This document shows positions 54,401 through 63,624 of a stretch of 64,000 nt of DNA, piece by piece. The stretch spans positions 54,252,024 through 54,316,023 of the forward strand of contig OX578285.1 in assembly GCA_951217055.1 (NCBI GenBank), given 5' to 3'. Source of the stretch: Gerris lacustris. Taxonomy: Eukaryota > Arthropoda > Insecta > Hemiptera > Gerridae. The first letter of the stretch is position 1; each line of letters starts with the position of its first letter. Under the pieces are notes generated by a model. It was given only the letters and a program-made list of their open reading frames with translations, was not told where the DNA came from and did no database searches. The position numbers and the translations under genes were made by a program.

Positions 54401-57400
54401 TAACGATGCGAAATTGCATCTATATGCTCCAAGTATTAGTCCTAGGTATATCGTTTGTCAATACAAAAAGTGATAAATAAATAAAAAAATCAATGGAATT
54501 CCTCCGAGAATTCTTGCAATTATTACCAAACAGCAATTTGTTTGCCTTATGCTATCTTTAATACGTATATACTTAAGGGTACTACTTGTACAGCATATAG
54601 TTATATAGTTCTTATTTAATAAACAAGAAAAAAGCATAATGGTGAAATGAAATACGAGCTACCAAGTGAATGTATCAATTCCGGTATTCCTGAATTTCCA
54701 GTTAACGCGAAATGGCAAAAATCAAACAGAAATATACAAGTTGGCAGCAACAATGAATTTACTGATTTTAATAGCAGTAGAGAGAATCAGCACGCCGAAA
54801 TATATGAGTGGACCATGAGTTATAGTAAATAAATAATTGCGAACTGATAAGAATAAAACGCGATGTTGTAAAGCCAAGCGTACGATGTTTTTGATGCTAG
54901 AAATAAGGTAGGCTTGGCCAAGACAATATGATAAATGTGTAAGATTTGACACATTCACTTGACTAGATCGGTTCATGGAAATAGAATAATAATCTTGGAT
55001 TACTTACACCCTCGAAGAGCTTCTTCTTGTCGTCGTAGGACCTCGTGTCTACTCTCCTTTCGTACTTTGACGCTACTTGGATTTTAGGCTTTAAAAAGAT
55101 GGAAAAACACATTATTCATAATAAAATCTCGGCTCGAGTGTTATTGTAGGGAGCATTCAAAGCCCCACATCTCAAGCCAACTCAAACATTTTTTTTTAAC
55201 TGAAAGATTTAACTGATTGTTGCGTGTGTGGAAACAAAAGTTTCAACTGTACAGTTCTCAGTCCAATTTGTGTGAGCAGCAAAGTGCATTTGGTTTTTTA
55301 AGTATTTTTTACAATTTAATTTTTGTGGATATATAATATAGATGTCGCGTACTAAAATCAACCCAGTGATTGTAAATTTTATTGCAATTTATCGATCGGA
55401 ACCTTGTCTGTGGCAAGTAAATAGCCATGAATATCATGAACGTATAAAGAAGGATGCTGCATATGCCATATTGGTAAAGAAGTTGGGCGAAGTTGAATCT
55501 CGTGCTAGAAACCTCAAGGTAACAGTTAACATTTTTTTATAACTGTATCTTTCTTCTTAATCAAAGGAAAAACCAGCTAAAGCAATTTTCGGTACACTGC
55601 TTCTGTCATGCTCAAATAATTGAGGAAATCTAATGGTTCTTCGCTTAATTCTTTTAATAAGCTGATGTCCGAAGATTGACTTCGCCTTTGTAAACACTTC
55701 TTGCACCACTGTTTACGCTTTTTAAATTTTTTGTAAAATTACAAAAAGTAAACCGAGAGCGGCGAAATCGTTCTGCGCGAAGGATTTAACTGTACTTGTG
55801 TGTGCTTCTACAGTGAACAGTTTAAACTGTTCAATTCAAACTGTCAGTTGAAACTGTACGTGTGTGGCCGGCCTTACGGCTCATTTGTGTCTCAAAGCTC
55901 TCTTTTTGCTTTTACTCTTTCCAGTCGTTAACACTATTAATATTTTATTTATATTTTATTAACAGTATTGTTTGTATACGTTATTTTCATAGCAAGCTTG
56001 AGGAGTTATATGTCTAAGTTCTATATATTTATTAATAAAGAAGATAGGTTTTTACTTACGGGATACTTTCCAGTGAGGGCTCTGAAAAATTAAATCAGTG
56101 AAATTAGAATACACCTGTGTACATTTATATAATACATATATTTTGTCAAAGTGAGGAGTTATTATTTTATACAATGAATGAGTATATGATTTAATTGATA
56201 CTTGAATTGTTAATATGGGTCATAAGGTGTAATAATTAAAACATTAATCCATATCGATTAAGAAACGTTTCGACCCGTCATCATAAGGTCATCATCAGTC
56301 TTTATTTCCAAAATGACAAAAAATAATCAGTTAAATTGATGTCTTAGGTTTATATTAGGTAATTCTGATGAAATTTAATAATAAAATTATGATTTATGTT
56401 ATTGGTAATACTTACTTAATTTGTTGCACAATAAAAGAGAGCGTCAATATATCAGTATCTCTTTAGGTTAATTTATAAAAATATTAATACTGACATCAAT
56501 TTAACTGATTATTTTTGTTATTTTAGAAATAAAGACGAATGCTGACCTTATGATGACGGGTCAAAACGTTTTAATGTTTTAATCATCACAGCTAAAGATC
56601 CATCTACCATATTAACAATTTAATTATAAAGGTGCTGACTTCAACGTATTCTTGATACTTGAAGTGGACAGCGGTAGATGGTTGCGATGTAGCATGGTAA
56701 AGTGGAGAAGTATTGCATTCTAATTCGCTGAAACGAAACACTTTCAAATTGATATAATTTTTCAGTGATTTTACGTATTATAATTATATCTGATGGTGTT
56801 AAAATTATTCTGTGGTTCATTCACAATGTGAATAAATAAATAAGTCAAAGAAGCTTTGTCAAATACTTACTCGGGGTCAAGTCCCTTTTTGAGAGCTTTG
56901 TGCCTCAACTGTTGTTTTTGCCTTTCCTTAAGTTCTTTTAACTAGAACAATATCAAAAAAATAATATTAAAATGTCATTAGCGAAATTAAAATTAATGCA
57001 TGTAGATGAAAGTGTGTCTGACTCACCCTCACGAGTCTCGGTAGAATGAAATCGCTGTTTTTCTTCCAGAATACCTTCCATTTACCGTCATTTTTTGTTC
57101 AATATATATATTTGTCTTCGTCCCGAAGGACTGAACAATTTTGAATGCCATTCATATGAGAACGACAAATTATTTTATAATTTCTTCGGTTAACCGACCT
57201 CTCCTGCAAAACTCGTGTAACGCTACGTCAGTGCAACACTTGTCGAAATACTTAATATAAGGAAATTATAAAACGGACTTACGTCGTATTCTTGTCTCTT
57301 CTGCCTTTCTTCCAAGTCGTACTTTTCCGTTTCGAGCTTGACTATACAATCCCAAAGTTCTTGGGCTTTAGCGCGGAGTTTATCGACGTTCATGTTGTCT

Positions 57401-59432
57401 ATGGTGAGAGGTTTGATCCTAATGCTGAGGGAAATGCGTTTCTCTTCTTCCAACTGTTCTTTGGTCTTGTTCCTTTCCATGGCGGCTGAGCTGAGAGGTA
57501 TCTGAAAACATTTCAAATTCCATAAACATATTAGTTACAAACTCTAACCAAAAAAAAAATTTAAATAAATCTGGACCAAACGCATTTCTGTACTCGTTAT
57601 CGAAAAAACATATTCCCTGAGATTACTCGATGAGGTACGACAAAAATATTAATCAGTCGAGTGAGAAGAGACCCAAAATAGATTGCCTCCTGAGTGAGGC
57701 CATCTATAGCTGGCAAATCAGTAGTAATAATGAGTCCAGTTATAACATCCAAACCCATTTGTGATTTACCTTTCCTTTCATTTTCTGCCAGTAGATTAAT
57801 ACAGTCATTACCAGCAGGTACATAAAAAACTCAACAACAGAAATCTAAAACTATTTATTTAAATAATACTAAGAGTAATGAAATACTTACACCGGCTTCT
57901 TCCTTTTTGCTTATGGTAAAGTTGGGGCCTTGTTTGCCTTTACCTTGTTCCTGTAATATTAAAATAATTGCAATGTTAGTTAGACATATTTAAATTAGTT
58001 TACTGCTCTATAAAATTAAAATAATTTCACTGTAGTATTATTATTTCTATATTGTTATGAATAAACCGAACAAAATATAATCTTTTCACTAGTTCGACCT
58101 TGTCTGATAATCAAATTTCCAGGGAAAAAATGTAATCGGTTCGTATCCAGAGTAAATCCCGACCAAGAGTCGCCTTAGGGCTATTGAGATAGAGCTACCC
58201 TGTTTTCTATTTGCACTCAATGTACACTATTTACTTGGGTTTTGTCCCTTTTTCATATTTTTATAAGACATACTAAGTTGTTTATTCGTCCTTATCTAAT
58301 ATTTAGTTAAGAATACGTTATTTTATTTTAAACCCGATTTTCTCAGACTTGCATTTCATAATTTCCTTCAAATGTATATTCTTATAACCAGGGCTCGATT
58401 TGAGGCGGAACGGCGTTCCGGGACCTCTCTCTCTCTGATAAATAAAAAAAAAAAAATATCGGCACTAAGATTTGCTTTAAGAGTGTGGGTTTATGTGTAA
58501 AACTGCTTAAAATGCTGTTTTTGAACGTTTATTTTTAAAAATTTTCCCAGGGGAGGACCCCCGGACCCCCCTTCTATAGGGGGGGGGGGGGGGGAGAGAG
58601 GGTAGATTGTAGTTCCGGCACCTCATTTTCTAGAAATCAAGCACTGCTTATAACCGTAAAGATACAATCGATCCAGTCGACAGTAAAGAACTGTATCGTA
58701 TAAAATATAATTCAGCATTACCTTAAGAGCAGCCATCATGGTTTGCCTCTTCTTCTCGGCCTCCTCAAGACGACGCCTCTTTTCTTCGATGTCCTTCTGC
58801 TTCTTCTCTTCAACTTCTCGGACTCTTCTCTCCTCTTCTTGCTTCTTCCTCTCAGCCATCCTCTTCTCTTCTTCTGCGCGCATAACCTAAGCACAGAAAC
58901 AAATGTCTTTAAGTCCACTAGTGGTGCAGCGGAGACACAGAGGTCTTATTAATGTTCTGTTTCAAAGTACTTACTTTTCTCTTGGCCTGCTTCTCTTTCA
59001 GTTTCTTTAGATCTTCTTCTTCCTTGGCCCTTTGTTTGCGCCATTCCGCGATATAGTCCTTTAGCTGCTCGTCCAATGCTGAAGACTTGGCTTCTTGGCG
59101 CTATACACATATAGAATTGGGTCATAATTGCATTTTTCGAATAAAATAAAAAAGCAGCAATCCAAATATTTACATTATAAAACATAAAAATAAAATAAAA
59201 GCTTATATAATTATTGGATATTATATTATTTCAAGAAAAAAATAATTATATTTATATATTTCATCGGATATATTTAATCAATGGTCGAAAGTACGGCTGA
59301 GAGTTCGCCGCATAAACTTATGCGGCAACTCTTACTAGTTTGCCAATACACCACAGAACACAACCGTATAAATATTATTTAAAATAAAATTATATAAAAA
59401 TTACCTTGACGAATTCAGGGTCGCCATCGCCT
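51196..59432 (-). CDS. up: Troponin T (upheld), 3' ten coding-exon slots
   Basis: Tropomyosin-binding subunit of the thin-filament troponin complex of muscle. Exons (transcription order): 59,432-59,405; 59,100-58,975; 58,886-58,722; 57,950-57,891; 57,501-57,283; 56,941-56,871; 56,081-56,060; 55,088-55,008; then 54,205-54,127 or 53,707-53,629; 51,404-51,196. All have GT-AG borders and consistent phases; the total with one alternative exon is 1,060 nt, about 352 residues. Landmarks: GDGDPEFVK, EEDLKKLKEKQAKRK, a long Glu/Arg/Lys coiled coil, FTISKKEEAG, SSAAMERNKTKEQLEEEKR, KYDLEERQKRQEYD, LKELKERQKQQLRHKALKKG, KYERRVDTRSYDDKKKLFEG, KLPKWFGERPGKKK. The last exon ends in a Glu-rich tail with a final run of about 15 Glu, a feature described for insect flight-muscle TnT. 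The ATG exon and any N-terminal microexons lie upstream and were not securely found. Confidence 0.96.
51405..53190. other. Troponin T intron, dispersed repeats only
   Basis: Contains a small tandem duplication (52,238-52,345, word TGCAACGAGTAGTCG and relative) and a mid-repetitive block (52,480-52,770: AGCTGAGCGAAGCAAAACTTT, GGCTGAACCGATCCGCC). Open frames at 52,475-52,768 and 52,856-53,047 have no support. Confidence 0.5.
53195..53540. repeat. Three tandem ~127-bp units in troponin T intron
   Basis: Each unit has TGCGGCTATGTAA(G/A)TGTGTGGTC, GTTGTTTTTAGT, GAATTAGCATTG(T/A)TTCTGATG and AAAGCGTTATGATTTATTAG. The third is the most diverged. They lie just downstream (in transcription) of the second alternative exon. 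Confidence 0.85.
53629..53707 (-). CDS. up: Troponin T alternative exon, downstream member
   Basis: 79 nt, phase 0 to 1, acceptor TTTTTTTTTGTG..CAG style tract ending ACAG, donor GTAAGT. Encodes GIEEQNKASKEKTWSEKVDA then FGNRPH and joins KLPKWFG with a Ser at the junction. It matches the G-W-D-E...W-N-E-K-K position of insect TnT. See the finding on mutual exclusion. Confidence 0.85.
53708..54126. other. Intron between the two alternative exons
   Basis: AT-rich, 419 bp, no gene. No obvious base-pairing partner or docking element was recognised by eye. Confidence 0.5.
54127..54205 (-). CDS. up: Troponin T alternative exon, upstream member
   Basis: 79 nt, phase 0 to 1, acceptor CTTAG, donor GTAAGT. 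Encodes GWETLLSEELEKVWTGRNET then FSKRKT and joins KLPKWFG with a Gly at the junction. About 7 of 26 residues match the downstream member (including Gly1, Glu3, Glu11, Lys12, Trp14, Phe21, Arg24). Confidence 0.85.
55008..55088 (-). CDS. up: Troponin T exon, PKIQVASKYERR
   Basis: 81 nt, phase 0 to 0, donor GTAAGT. Encodes PKIQVASKYERRVDTRSYDD then KKKLFEG, one of the most conserved stretches of arthropod TnT. Confidence 0.95.
55342..55518 (+). CDS. MADF-domain protein exon (Harbinger accessory ORF)
   Basis: 59 codons from ATG to a GTAACA donor. FIAIYRSEPCLWQVNSHEYH then YAILVKKLGE shows the MADF pattern (F-I-x-x-Y-x-x-x-P-x-L-W-x-x-x-x-x-x-Y). MADF domains bind DNA; in Harbinger elements this protein helps the transposase. 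Later exons are lost, so it is not a full gene. Confidence 0.7.
55577..55745 (-). pseudogene. Harbinger (HARBI1-like) transposase N-terminal fragment
   Basis: Minus strand RKQWCKKCLQRRSQSSDISL then LLKELSEEPLDFLNYLSMTE and VYRKLL, the W-x-x-x-x-x-x-R-x-x-x-x-x-x-x-L-L-x-E-L...F-x-N-x-x-x-M-x start of PIF/Harbinger nucleases. Ends at a TAG at 55,577. Catalytic core absent. Confidence 0.75.
56060..56081 (-). CDS. up: Troponin T 22-nt microexon
   Basis: Completes a Glu codon and encodes ALTGKYP between GLDPE and PKIQV. Acceptor TTTTTCAG, donor GTAAGT. Recognised only through the conserved LDPEALTGKYPPKIQV context. Confidence 0.9.
56231..56588. mobile_element. ~355-bp palindromic element with hammerhead-like core
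   Basis: Arms 56,231-56,345 and 56,490-56,588 are near-complementary (AAAACATTAA, CGACCCGTCATCATAAGGTC, AAATAATCAGTTAAATTGAT). The minus strand of the left arm reads CTGATGA at 56,298-56,292 and GAAAC at 56,271-56,267, bracketing a GACC...GGTC stem; these are the conserved parts of a hammerhead ribozyme. The right arm copy has lost GAAAC. Similar CTGATGATGACC...GGTCGAAACG words occur in Penelope-like and retrozyme elements. Confidence 0.6.
56871..56941 (-). CDS. up: Troponin T exon, LKELKERQKQQ
   Basis: 71 nt, phase 0 to 2, acceptor TTCTAG, donor GTAAGT. Encodes LKELKERQKQQLRHKALKKG then LDP. Confidence 0.95.
57283..57501 (-). CDS. up: Troponin T exon, SSAAMERNKTKEQ
   Basis: 219 nt, 73 codons, phase 0 to 0, acceptor TTTTCAG, donor GTAAGT. 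Encodes the start of the tropomyosin/troponin coiled-coil core (KLRAKAQELWDCIVKLETEK). The internal Met of AAMERN is not a start. Confidence 0.95.
57891..57950 (-). CDS. up: Troponin T exon, GPNFTISKKEEAG
   Basis: 60 nt, phase 0 to 0, acceptor TTACAG, donor GTAAGT. Encodes EQGKGKQGPNFTISKKEEAG. Confidence 0.92.
58389..58646. mobile_element. hAT-like MITE in troponin T intron
   Basis: Perfect 8-bp TSD CTTATAAC (58,381-58,388; 58,647-58,654). Ends CAGGGCTCGATTT and complement of CAGTGCTTGATTT. Includes an 18-base G run (58,579-58,594) and GGGGAGGACCCCC words like those of the hAT element at 20,184-21,019 (20,935-20,950), so the two may be one family. Confidence 0.85.
58722..58886 (-). CDS. up: Troponin T exon, Glu/Arg/Lys coiled coil
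   Basis: 165 nt, 55 codons, phase 0 to 0, acceptor GCTTAG, donor GTAATG. Highly charged helix with VREVEEKKQKDIEEKRRRLE then MMAALK. A plus-strand open frame over the same bases is a shadow. Confidence 0.95.
58975..59100 (-). CDS. up: Troponin T exon, tropomyosin-binding N-terminal helix
   Basis: 126 nt, 42 codons, phase 0 to 0, acceptor GTATAG, donor GTAAGT. Encodes SSALDEQLKDYIAEWRKQRA then KEEEDLKKLKEKQAKRK. Confidence 0.95.
59405..59432 (-). CDS. up: Troponin T 28-nt exon, GDGDPEFVK
   Basis: Most 5' exon I can assign. Acceptor TTTAG, donor GTAATT. It needs two nucleotides from the preceding exon to complete its first codon. Confidence 0.85.
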
Positions 59433-61339
59433 CTAAATAAACAAATAAACATAGTGAGATTAATTGTTTAAATACATAAAACAACAATAAAGAGACAATT
59501 GAGTTTGCACACAGACACATAACAGTAGACTAATTATTACTCATTCGATTTATCTGAGCGTCACACAAGAGGCGCCGTCGATCTACACATCTAACTCCTA
59601 CCTGTACTTTCCCAAACCCTTCGTTAGCGTCTCTCGGTCCAATCCAACCCCGTTTCTCGCCTTCTCAGAGGGCCGGGCGGCACAAATACAGTGTTCTCGG
59701 TGAACAACGGGTCCGATTTACACTGGACGGAAACAGCCCTCCAGCACAAATCACAGCCGTTTAGTTCCGCTAAAACCCATCACCCGTTTATTACGGGGAA
59801 CTAGGACACACATTAAACAGGCTTCGACTAGTGTGATCTATTCGCAAGGAATTTAAGAGACTCAGCGGTCAGTGGTGTAATAAGAACTGATCGATAATAT
59901 GTTTTTTAACAATCCTACCGCATTCTAATAATATTCAAGTCTTAATTAGGATTAAGGGATTCCAATCCCAAGGGCAACCATCTTGGTGCCTTCTATTTTA
60001 CTATAGACCGATAAACTCGAGCCTATTCCTGATTCACCACATTCATAATACATCACAAATAAAACAGGTGATTCTTCAAGAATTCTAAAACTTTTTTCCC
60101 TCCTGTAAAAGTTAATAATACAAATGTATAATTAATAAAACAAATATAATTTATATATAATAAAGATTAATTATCTGTGTGAATCAACGTCCAAGACAAT
60201 AAAAAATTATAGATTTTCATTAAAGCACCTAGTGACACACAGATGCAATTCCACCTAGTGCTATTTCTAGTTGATTTACCAGCTGTTGTAACAATAATAA
60301 GGCACAAGCAGCAAACACAGAGTATACACTTGTACATAATTTTGAATGTATGAGTACATGATATATGTGTGTAAATGGTGTTATCGGCCTCATTCCAATG
60401 TCGACATATTTCATTAAATAGCTTTAATTAATTAATAATTTCTTTAATTAATAGCTTTAATAATATAAATTTGTATATATAAAAAAATGCGCAAGCTTTA
60501 ATGACTATCAGTTGATTGATGTAACTGTTCAGTCTGTTGCTGTTCATGTAACTGTTTCAGTTATTCGCAAAAGCAAATAGAAACCAAAATCAATGAATAT
60601 CTCAATGAATTTTATGAAACATGTTGGTTCTAGTTAATTTATATGCCATAGGAATTAGTAAAATAATAGCACTTATTCCGCCCTACTACTCTTGCAAACT
60701 AATGGCTAGCTGCCCTTGTAGTGAATTCACCAAAACGTAGATTTTCATGAAAAGAGTAGTATATATATATTATTTTTTTATTTTTTTATTTATTTACATA
60801 AGTAAAACCTTTGCATCATCTTGCGAAATTACAAATCTCAAATGTACTGGCATAAAACTTCAATATTTATATGATTGCGTGAGTGTGAGTGAGTGCTTTA
60901 CATTAATCCATAATTTATTTACTAATAATTTTATTTGAACAAATAAAAATAAATAAATAAATGCAAGGCTAAATTATTAAAGAAAATGGCACATAGCAGG
61001 TGTAAAATGATATACCTAAATGAAATATTAAACTATTAAAATCAGTTTCCATTTTTTTTTTATTTTAGTTAAGACAAGCAACGGATGTTCAAGAAAAACA
61101 AATGTGTGTGTGTAAATAATTTATGTTGGATGTTAAAGCTGTGCAGATGTATTTTATTGGTTGTCAAATAGACAGATTGGCCAATTGCTACAAATTAATT
61201 AAACAATTATTTTACCAGTGATAATAATAAATAAATAACGTCAAATGAAATTGTAAATGACAAAAAGCTGCAAGACAATTTACAACCAAAACAAATTTAA
61301 AAAAAAAAAATACACATGCAAAAAACGAAATAGACTTAC
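59433..61339. other. Troponin T 5' intron, with a GC-richer block
   Basis: Mostly AT-rich. 59,545-59,830 is distinctly GC-richer (GAGGGCCGGGCGGCACAAAT near 59,669) and could hold an enhancer or an untranslated exon; a possible donor lies at about 59,600 on minus (GTAGGA). No coding exon could be supported. Confidence 0.35.
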
Positions 61340-61357
61340 TTTTCAGATTGTCTACGC
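61340..61357 (-). CDS. Candidate 18-nt troponin T N-terminal microexon
   Basis: Acceptor tract TTCTTTTTGTCCATTATAG and a strong donor GTAAGT bracket 18 nt. If the upstream exon ends in phase 2, it reads R-R-Q-S-E and its last two bases complete a Lys codon with the 59,432 exon. Insect TnT genes do have optional 5' microexons of this size, but nothing in the sequence itself identifies it. Confidence 0.3.
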
Positions 61358-62000
61358 CTATAATGGACAAAAAGAAGACATTAGTGGCTCTCAAAGGGTA
61401 CTTGTTTGTAATTGCATGAGGATCGCTACGAAGATATTATCTAGCTTTTTCTCAGATATAATTCTAAAATGAAAATGGCTTTCCTATTTATTTTAACGAG
61501 ATCTCTTTTCTTAAGGCATCGATCAGATGGTACTTTATACGTTCGACAAAAAAGTTAAAATATATATTACATAATATGAGCAAGGCTTGTGTGTTGCCGT
61601 AGTAAAATCAAGTTTGTAAGAAATGAAATGGTAAAATAAACATTTTTATACATATCTCCAACCGGACAACAACACCTATCAAATTGTGAGTATACTTTTT
61701 TTTAAATCGAGCTAGTTTTAATGCTATCGACTTTCCTACTCGCATCGATCATGAGCTTGGCATTCAATTCTATGGGCCGTGCAGTTAAAATTATCCTGCT
61801 TCACTGACCACCTATATTCAGACAAAGCTTAACCAAGTCAAGAAAAGAGATATATTATGAATAATGTTTTGATTGTAATTTATTAAAAATCAGGTTTGGG
61901 TTAAACTAGGCTTTTACCTAGGTGTTAAAGGGATAAATTGTTTTTCCATTGTGAAGCATGGATTATCAGTTTATCTGCTGATGAAACGTGCCACCAACTA
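61358..62000. other. No gene seen
   Basis: AT-rich, presumably troponin T intron or 5' flank. Nothing recognised. Confidence 0.4.
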
Positions 62001-62420
62001 GACATCTCTTCTGACCTTCACCACCTAGGCATAAGCAGGATTAGGATACAGAAGAGATGCTAGACATCTCTTCTGAACTTCACCACCTAGGCATAAGCAG
62101 GATTAGGATATAGAAGAGATGGTAGACATCTCTTCTGACCTTCACCACCTAGGCATAAGCAGGATTAGGATACAGAAGAGATGGTAGACATCTCTTCTGA
62201 ACTTCACCACCTAGGCATTAACAGGATTAGGAAACAGAAGAGATGATAGACATCTCTTCTGACCTTCACCACCTAGGCATTAACAGGATTAGGAAACAGA
62301 AGAGATGGTAGACATCTCTTCTGACCTTCACCACCTAGGCATTAACAGGATTAGGATACAGAAGAGATGGTAGACATCTCTTCTGGCCTTCACCACCTAG
62401 GCAAAAGCAAGATTAGTAAT
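62001..62420. repeat. Tandem repeat, 62-bp unit, about 7 copies
   Basis: Unit starts at 62,001, 62,063, 62,125, 62,187, 62,249, 62,311 and 62,373, exactly 62 bp apart. Each holds GACATCTCTTCTG and CAGAAGAGATG at its ends (inverted words) and CTTCACCACCTAGGCAT in the middle. Copies alternate in small variants (GACC/GAAC, ATAAGC/ATTAAC). Confidence 0.95.
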
Positions 62421-63180
62421 GGTCGGAAGGACCGTTGGGCCGTAAACAGACTCAGACCAATAAACTGTAAACACTGTATTATTCACTTGAACATAAAACA
62501 ACTTGCCACTCTTGTAGAATTATTAAATAAACTTGTTGAAGTTACAAGTTCACAAAAATGCATCAACAAATATTCTCTTCTTATCAACCATTTATCCTCT
62601 ACGTTTCTCACTTTAGTCAAAATCATCTTAAAAATTATAGTAGCACACACGCATTTATTAAACTTAAAATATTGATTAAACTTGTGTTATTGCGCAGAGC
62701 AATTATAGGTTTTAGTTTGGATTAAAAATGCTGATTTCTAGTTGGTCTGGCCAGGGTTTTAAACTATACACATATATTCCAACTGTTGCTCCATAAGTTA
62801 AAAAGCATTATTATATTTTTTTGTCAGATAAGATACTTTGGACACAAGATTAGTTAAATATAATTTTATTTTAAGCTGGTGATCAAGCGTGAGGATATTT
62901 GCGTAGGAAAAAGGGCCGATATCTATTATCATTTTACGACGGCGGACTTATCTTTATCTGTTGTATTGTTGTTGGTTTTAATTCGAGATCTTGGGTGAAA
63001 AAGGCTGGAAACGGTCGTCTATTTGAGTAAACCGGGGCGATGTGTTTAGCGGAATACACCCGAAACCAAATATCAGCCCACCTGATAATTTCTTTAGACC
63101 GAAATAAGTCTATGAAAATTAGTTTTTCCGTGGTAGGCTGTGAAATAGTAACTTTAGAGCCTAAAAAACATAGCTAAAAT
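62421..63180. other. No gene seen
   Basis: A 102-codon open frame (62,367-62,675) begins in the tandem repeat and has no recognised motif. Otherwise AT-rich non-coding sequence. Confidence 0.4.
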
Positions 63181-63229
63181 CCATTTTTTCATTACGTGGA
63201 CTTAAAAAATCTTTTCATTACTCCTAGCT

Positions 63230-63279
63230 GTAAAGAAAAAATCTTTTACGTCCTAGGCACTAAAAGATTTTTTCTTTAC
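63230..63279. repeat. Perfect 19-bp hairpin with a GTAAAGAAAAAATC arm
   Basis: Arms 63,230-63,248 and 63,261-63,279 are exact complements with a 12-nt loop. A third partial arm copy (AAAAAATCTTTTCATTAC) sits at 63,203-63,220. Confidence 0.9.
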
Positions 63280-63534
63280 GGCGGGTAGTTGTCAAAACTT
63301 CCGTTAGTAGTGCTGCAGTCTTTGTAGAAATGCTTCTAGTACGATAAAAATCCGCTAGATGTCAATGCGTTTTATTTATCTTTTCTTATAGTGTAACCTC
63401 ATTTTAAGGTTTCTTTTTTTAAGTCTTAAGTATGTACTAATATTTGTTATTATTATATATTGATTAGTGATTAATATTTAATGTTTTTTCATTGTCTGCT
63501 ACCTCGGAAAAAATAGCATATGCTACGCGACTTT

Positions 63535-63624
63535 GAAGTGTTTTTTCTTTACCTTGGCAATATTTACTGTCTCGCTTCGCTCGACAGTAAATGTAATTGC
63601 CGCGGTAAAGAAAAAACTCACTTC
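63535..63624. repeat. 90-bp imperfect palindrome centred on TCGCTTCGCTCGA
   Basis: GAAGTG...TTTTTTCTTTACC and TTGGCAATATTTACTGTC on the left pair with GACAGTAAATGTAATTGCC and GGTAAAGAAAAAAC...CACTTC on the right, with a few bulges. It shares the GGTAAAGAA word with 24,441-24,496. Confidence 0.88.

Larger units (their letters stand above)
55210..55870. mobile_element. PIF/Harbinger transposon remnant with two opposed ORFs
   Basis: Carries a MADF-domain exon on plus and the N-terminus of a Harbinger nuclease on minus, the gene pair typical of insect PIF/Harbinger elements. Both edges hold related TTTCAACTGTACAGTT / ACTGTCAGTTGAAACTGTAC words (55,240-55,260 and 55,838-55,860) in opposite orientation, probably the eroded TIRs. 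Internally deleted: no DDE catalytic region remains. Confidence 0.75.

Noticed and set aside
55342..55518. Host MADF/BESS transcription-factor gene inside troponin T
   Set aside because: An opposed Harbinger transposase fragment lies 60 bp away, so it is better explained as part of that transposon.
58743..58952. Leu/Phe-rich plus-strand ORF
   Set aside because: Antisense of a troponin T coiled-coil exon. The same applies to the plus ORF at 57,292-57,489.
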